Positions 34,754-40,553 of a stretch of DNA of 45,306 nt are shown piece by piece. The stretch lies in assembly GCA_900769985.1 (NCBI GenBank), contig CAAGIS010000107.1:1-45306 (forward strand). The letters run 5' to 3'. Source of the DNA: Spirochaetia bacterium (GTDB lineage Bacteria; Spirochaetota; Spirochaetia; Treponematales; Treponemataceae). Both the position numbers and the translations under genes were made by a program. The notes beneath the pieces are model-generated. The model made no database searches and had not been told where the DNA came from. It worked only from the letters and a program-made list of their open reading frames with translations. Positions within the stretch are counted from its first letter, which is position 1. Every line of letters begins with the position of its first letter.

Positions 34754-35349
34754 TTTGTTCCTCCAAAAATATTATTAATCCACATATCGATAAAACGATT
34801 TGTGAAAGTTATGCCGTCATTCCAGTACTCGCTGTCTGTTTTTTTTAAAATTACAGATTCTATGCAGCCCCAAACTCCTGAAACTAAAATTCCGATGTCA
34901 AGTTTCGGGTTGTCTGACTTTGCAATTCCTTTTGAAATGCAATCTTCAAGCAAGTGCATGCCTGTACGGTTGCAGACATAATACTGGTCGATAATTTCCT
35001 GTGGTGCGTCGTCAGCGGATTTTATTCCTTGCATAACAAGAAGCGCTTTTTTGGGATTATCAAAACACCAGTTTCTGAATGAGCTGATTGCAAGAATTAC
35101 TTTTTGCTTAGGGTCTTTGGAACTTTCGCTTTCTTTTGTGATGAGGGAGTTCAGTTCGTAAAGGCAGTCAAGTCCTATCTGCTGGAAAAGCTTGTTTTTG
35201 TCGCTGTAATAGTGATAAATGTTTGCTGCAGTAATGCCGCATGCAGTTGCGATGTCCCTCATTCCAATCTGTTCAGGGGTTTTTTGCATAAGCAGTTCGA
35301 GGGTTTTTATTTTTATTTTTGAAATGATTTCTGAATTTTCTTTTCTCAT
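34750..35349 (-). CDS. TetR/AcrR-family regulator
   Basis: 199 residues. The DNA-binding domain is clear: TLELLMQKTPEQIGMRDIATACGITAANIYHYYSDKNKLFQQI (about residues 15-57). The C-terminal helical domain would bind an unknown ligand. A near-perfect 37-bp palindrome overlaps its predicted promoter, implying autoregulation. It is followed by the overlapping DUF2271 gene. Confidence 0.92.
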   Translation of the reverse strand: MRKENSEIISKIKIKTLELLMQKTPEQIGMRDIATACGITAANIYHYYSDKNKLFQQIGLDCLYELNSLITKESESSKDPKQKVILAISSFRNWCFDNPKKALLVMQGIKSADDAPQEIIDQYYVCNRTGMHLLEDCISKGIAKSDNPKLDIGILVSGVWGCIESVILKKTDSEYWNDGITFTNRFIDMWINNIFGGTK

Positions 35350-35390
35350 ACGCGACTCCGTTGAACTGTTTTTTTTGGGAATTAGTGTAT

Positions 35391-35427
35391 TTTATTAAAC
35401 ATTGTTAATTTAACGTTGTTTAATAAA
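35391..35427. promoter_or_regulatory. Large palindromic operator for the TetR regulator
   Basis: The arms TTTATTAAACATTGTTAA and TTAACGTTGTTTAATAAA flank a central T and match at 16 of 18 positions. The site spans the -10 and most of the spacer of the tetR promoter. TetR-family dimers or paired dimers bind palindromes of this kind; binding by this regulator is inferred. Confidence 0.7.
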
Positions 35428-35435
35428 TTAGTCAA
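35407..35435 (-). promoter_or_regulatory. Promoter of the tetR-DUF2271 unit
   Basis: On the minus strand, TTGACT (35430-35435), a 17-bp spacer and TAAATT (35407-35412) make a good sigma-70-type promoter. It is largely covered by the palindrome at 35391-35427. Confidence 0.65.
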
Positions 35436-35515
35436 GAGTTTTTCAATGTTCAGCGTAAATTCTTAATAATTTTTATCAAAAACTATCTACTTTTTTTAAT
35501 AAATTTAGTATGTTA

Positions 35516-35547
35516 ATAAAGTTAGAAGAGTCTAACTTTATTTTTTT
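35516..35547 (+). terminator. Attenuator-like terminator in the pyrKD leader
   Basis: ATAAAGTTAGA (35516-35526), loop AGAG, TCTAACTTTAT (35531-35541) and a run of Ts (to 35547) form a canonical intrinsic terminator. It ends only two bases before the GAGGAGG ribosome binding site of the pyrKD gene. Upstream, TTATCA (35473-35478) and TTTAAT (35495-35500), 16 bp apart, could be the promoter, putting the start just ahead of the hairpin. Control by attenuation is inferred. Confidence 0.7.
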
Positions 35548-35562
35548 ACGAGGAGGTCAGTT

Positions 35563-37485
35563 ATGGACTTGGCAGAAATTGATGAAAACGGAAAAGGTCT
35601 TTTGTTTTTTGGAGATACAGTTGTTGAAAAATGTGAACTTGTAAAAGGTCAGTCAAATGTTTACTTATTGCAGACTACCGCTGTTTTAGAACGCCAGTCG
35701 CAGCTTAGCCCAATGCCAGGACAGTTTTACCTGATAAAAAGCAAGATTTCAGGCGTCCGCTATAACCGACCTATAAGCGTATATCACTCAGAAGACAAAA
35801 TAAATGAAAGCGGAAAAAAAGAAGTTACTTTGCAATTTATGATTCTCAAAAAAGGTCGCGGAACTGAAGAACTCTGTCATCTTTGCCCCGGAGACAAAAT
35901 GACAATAATCGGGCCGTTGGGAACTCCATGGCCAGCACCTGATTCTAAATTGCTTGGCGAAGGTTCTCCGAAAATCTGTATTGCAGGGGGAGGAATCGGA
36001 GTTGCACCTGTTGCAAATCTTGCAAGTTCACTTCCTGAAAAATCATACGACTTTTTTGCTTCTTTTAAATCCGGCTCTTACGGGCTTGAACATGTTAGAG
36101 CGGAGAATCTCAAAATTACGACAGATGACGGTTCGGAGGGAATTCACGGAATGTTGCCTCAGGCGCTTTCTAAAGAAGTAATTAAAAATGCGGGTTACAA
36201 AATAATTTATGCGTGCGGGCCGACACCAATGCTTGCATATGTAAAACAAGTTGCAGAAGAACTCGACATTCAATGCTATCTGAGCATGGAACACAGAATG
36301 TTGTGCGGACTTGGAGCTTGCCTTGGCTGTACGATTGAAACGACAGAAGGCCTAAAACGATGCTGCAAAGACGGGCCTGTGTTTGATTCAAAAATACTGA
36401 ATTTTCCTAAACCAGAACCACGCCGACTGCCACTGGAACAAAACGAAGAACCAGACTTGACTGTAGATATTGCAGGAGTTCATTTTAAAAATCCTGTCAT
36501 TGCAAGTGCGGGAACTTTCTCTTACGGACAAAATTTCAGAGGGGTAAGTGATGTCAGTGCATGGGGAGGAATTGCTTCAAAGGGCTGTACATTTGAACCA
36601 AGGGAAGGAAACAAAGGAGAGCGGAGCCTTGAAGTTCCCGGCGGAAATATGAATTCAATCGGTCTGCAAAATCCTGGTATTCCTTATTTTGTGGAACATC
36701 TTTTGCCAGAGATGACAGGGCTTGGACCTGTTGTAATTGCAAACCTTGCAGGAAGTGACATTGAGTCGTATGTAGAAGGCGCAAAACTTTTAGACAAGTC
36801 TGACTGCGACATGATTGAACTGAACATCAGCTGCCCGAATGTAAAAGCAGCAGGACTTGCATGGGGATTAAGTGCAGAAACTGCATATTACTGTGTTTCT
36901 TCTGTCCGGGCAGTTACAAAAAAGCCGCTGATGGTAAAACTGAGCCCGAATGCGCCTGACAACAGACCGATTGCACTTGCCTGCATAAGAGCTGGAGCAG
37001 ATGCAATAAGCCTTATAAATATGGTTCACGGAGTTGCGATTGACATTGAAAAAGGAAAACCGTTCTTTAATAACGTTCACGCAGGCTATTCAGGTCCGGG
37101 ATTGAAGCCACTTGCTTTAAGAATCGTTTACGATGTAGTTGAAGAAATCAACAAGCTGCCTGTTGAACAGCGCGTTCCAGTAATTGGAATCGGAGGAATT
37201 TCTACCTGGCAGGATGCTGTAGAATTTATTATGGCTGGCTGTCATGCAATAGAAATAGGTCAGGCAAAATTTTATAATCCGAATGTAGCGATTGATGTAG
37301 CAACAGGTTTAAAAAACTTTATGAAAACTCACGGCTATCATAACTTGAACGAGATGCGCGGCATTGCACAAGTAAAGCGACATTCAGAAGCTCATACAGA
37401 TGAAAAAGGTCATTTTTCTGATTTGAAAAATATGATTCTTAAAGAAAAAGGGAAATTTGACGAGCAAAAGCACACTGACGATTAA
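35563..37485 (+). CDS. Fused PyrK-PyrD: dihydroorotate dehydrogenase B, both subunits
   Basis: 640 residues joining two subunits usually made separately. Residues 1 to about 290 are PyrK: an FAD domain (RYNRPISVY), an NAD-binding part (CIAGGGIGVAPVANLASSL, IIYACGPTPML) and a 2Fe-2S loop with Cys248, Cys253, Cys256 and probably Cys268. From about residue 300 follows class 1B PyrD (VIASAGTFSYG, GLQNPGI) with the catalytic cysteine Cys424 in NISCPNV and the flavin-phosphate loop VIGIGGISTWQDA. It oxidises dihydroorotate to orotate and passes electrons to NAD. GAGGAGG precedes the ATG. Its leader carries a terminator hairpin. No other pyr gene is in the window. Confidence 0.92.
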   Translation: MDLAEIDENGKGLLFFGDTVVEKCELVKGQSNVYLLQTTAVLERQSQLSPMPGQFYLIKSKISGVRYNRPISVYHSEDKINESGKKEVTLQFMILKKGRGTEELCHLCPGDKMTIIGPLGTPWPAPDSKLLGEGSPKICIAGGGIGVAPVANLASSLPEKSYDFFASFKSGSYGLEHVRAENLKITTDDGSEGIHGMLPQALSKEVIKNAGYKIIYACGPTPMLAYVKQVAEELDIQCYLSMEHRMLCGLGACLGCTIETTEGLKRCCKDGPVFDSKILNFPKPEPRRLPLEQNEEPDLTVDIAGVHFKNPVIASAGTFSYGQNFRGVSDVSAWGGIASKGCTFEPREGNKGERSLEVPGGNMNSIGLQNPGIPYFVEHLLPEMTGLGPVVIANLAGSDIESYVEGAKLLDKSDCDMIELNISCPNVKAAGLAWGLSAETAYYCVSSVRAVTKKPLMVKLSPNAPDNRPIALACIRAGADAISLINMVHGVAIDIEKGKPFFNNVHAGYSGPGLKPLALRIVYDVVEEINKLPVEQRVPVIGIGGISTWQDAVEFIMAGCHAIEIGQAKFYNPNVAIDVATGLKNFMKTHGYHNLNEMRGIAQVKRHSEAHTDEKGHFSDLKNMILKEKGKFDEQKHTDD

Positions 37486-37504
37486 AAGGTTGACTTCGCC
37501 GTTT

Positions 37505-37621
37505 TTAAGGTTTTTCAGCTTCTGTCTCTTTATTTGACCTGCTAAATAAAAAGAAACATTTACCAGATCTTCCTGCTGAGGCTTTCCATTCTTTTAATTC
37601 GTCTAATGCTTTACGGTACAT
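37505..37621 (-). pseudogene. Fossil of a DUF4143-type AAA ATPase gene (5' end)
   Basis: An ATG at 37621 begins MYRKALDELKEWKASAGR, which closely resembles the N-terminus of DUF4143 ATPases just before their Walker A motif. The match then breaks off and the frame continues with unrelated residues to a stop at 37505 (38 codons). The ATPase and DUF4143 parts are missing, so this is a remnant. Between it and the pyrKD gene nothing else is seen. Confidence 0.55.
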
Positions 37622-37688
37622 ATTTTCTAATTTATTTTAGCATAGATCACACATTACGTGCTACATTCATCGCAACCTATGGTTGCTC

Positions 37689-37731
37689 GAACGGCTTCGC
37701 CGCCGCTACTATCCCTTGCGCATTTCGGTTT
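37689..37731 (-). repeat. 43-bp dispersed repeat, copy A
   Basis: Identical over 43 bp to 39279-39321. On the minus strand it reads AACCGAAATGCGCAAGGGAT and then TAGTAGCGGCGGCGAAGCC, ending GTTC. It is noticeably richer in G and C than the surroundings and lies just 3' of the MazF-type toxin gene. Confidence 0.85.
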
Positions 37732-37756
37732 GTGCATAAAGAGAATAAGAAATAGT

Positions 37757-38107
37757 TTACATGCCTTCTTTTAATTCAAGAACTTCTATAATCCCAGCAC
37801 TTATCTTTTTCATATATAACTTCGGCATCACGGACATTTTTTCGATAAGTGCAAATTTATTTACAGTAGTAACCAAAGGAATTACCACAACAGAATCTTT
37901 AGACAGACCGGAATCACTTTTAGGAACAATAACATTTGGCGTATATTCCGAAAGAATCATATTGCTTGTCAATGGAACCACAATACAAGTGCTGATATTG
38001 CTTTTATTAAAATCATTGTTTTGAATAACAACAGCAGGACGACGATAACCAGATTCGCTTCCAGAAGGCACGCCAAAGTCTACAAGCCATATTTCACCAC
38101 GTGTCAT
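37757..38107 (-). CDS. MazF/PemK-family toxin
   Basis: 116 residues with the family pattern MTRGEIWLVDFG, GYRRPAVVIQNNDFN, and IVVPLTSNM. MazF-type toxins are ribonucleases that cleave mRNA at short sequences. The start overlaps the end of the antitoxin gene by 14 bp, the usual toxin-antitoxin arrangement. The tail ELKEGM is intact, followed by the 43-bp repeat. Confidence 0.9.
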   Translation of the reverse strand: MTRGEIWLVDFGVPSGSESGYRRPAVVIQNNDFNKSNISTCIVVPLTSNMILSEYTPNVIVPKSDSGLSKDSVVVIPLVTTVNKFALIEKMSVMPKLYMKKISAGIIEVLELKEGM

Positions 38108-38333
38108 TCTTAATCATCTCCCAAACAGCCGCTTTTGATGCATCGCAGGTAAATGTCTGTTCTTTTAAATCTACTTTATCGTATACTGCATTAATTTGCT
38201 TTATATGATCTTCCGATGAAACTTCTTTATCATCATCGTTCACTTCCTGAATCACTACATTCTTCCGCAATTTTACAAGACTTTTTAACACCTCAAGAAA
38301 CGGCACATCAACATTTTGTAATGTTACAGTCAT
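38094..38333 (-). CDS. Antitoxin partner of the MazF-type toxin
   Basis: 79 residues, acidic (VQEVNDDDKEVSSEDH), overlapping the toxin gene. The N-terminal MTVTLQNVDVPFLEVLKSLV is a likely dimerisation and DNA-binding part; the C-terminus (TFTCDASKAAVWEMIKNDTW) would wrap the toxin. AGAGGAGG lies six bases before the ATG. I do not recognise a named family with certainty; the role is assigned from size, order and overlap. Confidence 0.78.
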   Translation of the reverse strand: MTVTLQNVDVPFLEVLKSLVKLRKNVVIQEVNDDDKEVSSEDHIKQINAVYDKVDLKEQTFTCDASKAAVWEMIKNDTW

Positions 38334-38383
38334 AACGAACCTCCTCTTAATAATATATCACAATTACTAACATTCAGAAAACA

Positions 38384-38517
38384 TTATTTAAGCCACTTGT
38401 CCAAAACTGCCTGTTTTTTCTGATGGCACTCTGTCATTGTGCGTTTTGCGGTGGTGATTTTTTCTTCAAGGGCGGTAATTTGGGCGACGATTTTCTGCTG
38501 TTCGTCTAGAGGGGGAA
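38384..38517 (-). pseudogene. Detached hsdS-like 3' tail, copy 3
   Basis: This stretch encodes IPPLDEQQKIVAQITALEEK and then ITTAKRTMTEC, QKKQAVLDKWLK and a stop: the conserved helical end of a type I specificity domain with no recognition domain in front. It matches 40504-40631, the end of the full-length restriction-modification gene, over 128 bp with about nine differences counted by eye. It starts three bases after the YafQ-type stop codon. Confidence 0.85.
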
Positions 38518-38519
38518 TT

Positions 38520-38822
38520 TTATTTTTTGAAAATATCACTATGAGTTCCAGTATTAACCAAAGTCAAAACAAGAATATTCTTTTTTTCTTTATCGTCGTA
38601 TTCTTTCAAGTACAATAATAACCAGTCCGGCTGAATATGACATTCCCAGATATCCTTAAATTTACCGGCAAGCTGATGATTTTTATATTTTTCTTCAAGA
38701 GGTTTATCTTCCATTAGTTTATTTACTACTTCTTCAAGAAGAGAAATATTCAGTCCCCGCTTTTTTGCGAGTTTAAAACTTGCTTTAAATTGCGAAGTTT
38801 TCTTTAAAATACAATCCTTCAC
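38520..38822 (-). CDS. YafQ-family mRNA-interferase toxin
   Basis: About 100 residues of the RelE/YafQ superfamily: TSQFKASFKLAKKRG, EEKYKNHQLAGKFKDIWECHIQPDWLLLY and LVLTLVNTGTHSDIF, which carry the basic patch and the terminal His/Phe region typical of YafQ. It would cut mRNA on the ribosome. The GTG at 38822 is favoured over a TTG two codons earlier because GAGG lies seven bases ahead and its GTGA overlaps the antitoxin stop codon. Confidence 0.88.
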   Translation of the reverse strand: MKDCILKKTSQFKASFKLAKKRGLNISLLEEVVNKLMEDKPLEEKYKNHQLAGKFKDIWECHIQPDWLLLYLKEYDDKEKKNILVLTLVNTGTHSDIFKK

Positions 38823-39094
38823 TCGCAATCCTCAAAAAGTTCTTTTGCACTTGAATATGATTTTGCTGCTGCATCTTTACTGATTCTGCGTGCTTCATCA
38901 ATGGCAGAAAGAGTTTCTTCCGTAAAATTATACTGAGGCGGAACTATGTCAAACGGAATGCGCTGCTGATTTATGGACTGGCGTAAAAACAATCTTATTG
39001 CTGTTGTAATGTCCAGTCCTAAAGATTCAAAAAGATTTTCCGCTTCCTGTTTTGTTCTTGTGTCTACCCTTGTCTGTAATACTGCCGTAGCCAT
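38819..39094 (-). CDS. RelB/DinJ-family antitoxin
   Basis: 91 residues. MATAVLQTRVDTRTKQEAENLFESLGLDITTAIRLFLRQSI is the classic ribbon-helix-helix DinJ start, followed by the toxin-binding C-terminal part (FTEETLSAIDEARR). GGAGG five bases before the ATG at 39094 sets the start over an upstream in-frame ATG. It pairs with the YafQ-type toxin and probably represses the pair. Confidence 0.9.
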   Translation of the reverse strand: MATAVLQTRVDTRTKQEAENLFESLGLDITTAIRLFLRQSINQQRIPFDIVPPQYNFTEETLSAIDEARRISKDAAAKSYSSAKELFEDCE

Positions 39095-39173
39095 AAAAGC
39101 CTCCATAAAAAGTTTATTTAACTACAAATATAATATAGAAAGATTATAAAAACAATACAAAAATATTATTTTT

Positions 39174-39321
39174 AGGCGCATCCCTGCGCTCACCCAGTTT
39201 GCCTTGCAAACAGGCTCGCTTCGGGTCGGGCTATTCGCGGTTACGCACTTTCGTGCTTCATTCCTCCGCTACGCTACGGAACGGCTTCGCCGCCGCTACT
39301 ATCCCTTGCGCATTTCGGTTT
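39174..39321 (-). repeat. GC-rich mosaic repeat including 43-bp copy B
   Basis: The last 43 bp (39279-39321) are identical to 37689-37731. The whole stretch is visibly richer in G and C than its surroundings and is built of small inverted repeats such as CGCACTTTCGTGC and CGCTACGCTACGG. It fills the gap between the DinJ-type gene and the rhuM remnant, and the broken rhuM frame stops inside it. No gene is seen in it. Confidence 0.75.
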
Positions 39322-39728
39322 TACTGACATCCTGCAAAAACAAGTCAAAATCGCTTTTTAAATTTGCAAGTTCTTTCTGACGGAATAAATCATATTCTTT
39401 TTCTGCTTTCTGCATAGCCTGTTCGTGTGAAATTGTTTTGAACAGTGGCAAAAAAGTTCAGTGTCATTTTTGAACAAGGGTCATAATCAGTTGCGGTTGC
39501 GTAAATATCTGTAACCTGCTGAACTATAAAGAATTTCTTTATAGTTGCCTCGCGAAGAAGTTCTCCGTCTTTATAAATGTTTTCAATATGCTGCCCGATG
39601 TTCTGGCGAGTTGTATTGTAGATTTCTGACAATTGAACTGCAGTTACCCAAACATCTTCATCTGCAAATCGTACAGAAACATTTGTCTTTCCATTTTCAT
39701 CGGTATATAAGATTATTTCATTTTCCAT
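39299..39728 (-). pseudogene. Broken rhuM-family gene
   Basis: The N-terminus (MENEIILYTDENGKTNVSVR, VWVTAVQLSEIYNTTRQNIG) is RhuM-like. After about 55 residues it jumps to QVTDIYATATDYDP and NFFATVQN, which lie much further along in full-length proteins of about 330 residues, so an internal deletion is likely. A frameshift then follows: in the next frame ISHEQAMQKAEKEYDLFRQK continues to a stop inside the repeat at 39299. RhuM genes are frequent passengers in type I restriction loci. Confidence 0.8.
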
Positions 39729-39793
39729 ACGCTTTTCCCACCTAAGCCACTTGTCCAGCACTGCCTGTTTTTTCTCTGGGCACTCTGTCATTG
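39712..39793 (-). repeat. 82-bp direct repeat, copy 2 (hsdS-tail and MENEI start)
   Basis: It matches 40472-40553 over 82 bp with five differences counted by eye. It contains the end of the specificity tail (TECPEKKQAVLDKWL) plus the ribosome binding site and first five codons (MENEI) of the next gene, here rhuM. In copy 2 the tail stop codon has become a sense codon, so that frame reads on into rhuM. Confidence 0.85.
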
Positions 39794-40488
39794 CCCATTT
39801 CAAGCAAAAAATCTTGCATTTTGGAAATAATCGCATTCTCAAGTTTTGACTCCGAATAGGAAACTTCTTCTTTTAGGCCTAAAAATTCAAGAGTCAGCGG
39901 ATTTTTTATTATGTCCGATGGTTTTTCGACAATATGCCCTTTTTGAGAAAGAGCCATAACTTCATCTTTGTTTCTGCTCAACGCAAGCCGCTCATATAGA
40001 CTGGAATTAACTTGTCTGCTTAACTGACGCACACTCCAATTTTGATTTTTACATTCAATTTCATAAAAATTGCGTTCATCAATATTCTGAATACGCATAA
40101 GAATGAGATAATGACTCCAACTTAATTCAAACGGATTTTGAATTTCGTAAACACTGTTTACTAAATCTGAATCGGAAGATTTATGAAACACTGTTTCGTA
40201 TTTTTGCGAGTAAGCCAAATAAAAATTCCTGATATTCTGCAAATTTTCTACAGACCAGCCTTTTTCAAATCGTTCCGTAAGCTTTGAAGAAAGTTCCTTT
40301 AAAACAGATTTTCCGTATTTTGCACGATTGCTTCCTTTTTGCTCGTCTTGCACAATGTATCTGCCTATTTCAAAATAAGTAATCACCATTGCAGTGTTTA
40401 CGGCAGTCGCAATGTGATGTCGCGATTTTTCTATAAGAGAAGTGATTTTTACAAATAAATCTTCGTTTTTCATTATTTCATTTTCCAT
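39742..40488 (-). CDS. Truncated DUF1016 (YhcG-like) nuclease protein
   Basis: 248 residues. The DUF1016 N-terminal domain is complete (MVITYFEIGRYIVQDEQ, GWSVENLQNIRNFYLAY, FELSWSHYLILMRI, NWSVRQLSRQVNSSLYERL). The protein then stops at DFLLEMGN, where homologues of about 340 residues continue into a PD-(D/E)XK nuclease. The last 16 residues (NDRVPREKTGSAGQVA) are the hsdS-tail repeat read in the wrong frame. It therefore probably lacks nuclease activity. GGAG lies six bases before the ATG; it is 9 bp downstream of the restriction-modification gene. Confidence 0.85.
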   Translation of the reverse strand: MENEIMKNEDLFVKITSLIEKSRHHIATAVNTAMVITYFEIGRYIVQDEQKGSNRAKYGKSVLKELSSKLTERFEKGWSVENLQNIRNFYLAYSQKYETVFHKSSDSDLVNSVYEIQNPFELSWSHYLILMRIQNIDERNFYEIECKNQNWSVRQLSRQVNSSLYERLALSRNKDEVMALSQKGHIVEKPSDIIKNPLTLEFLGLKEEVSYSESKLENAIISKMQDFLLEMGNDRVPREKTGSAGQVA

Positions 40489-40553
40489 ACGCTTCTCCTA
40501 CTTAAGCCACTTGTCCAGAACTGCCTGCTTTTTCTCTGGGCACTCTGTCATTG
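40472..40553 (-). repeat. 82-bp direct repeat, copy 1
   Basis: This copy covers the true 3' end of the restriction-modification gene, its stop codon, the intergenic ribosome binding site and the first codons (MENEI) of the DUF1016 gene. With copy 2 at 39712 it brackets the truncated DUF1016 gene. Confidence 0.85.
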
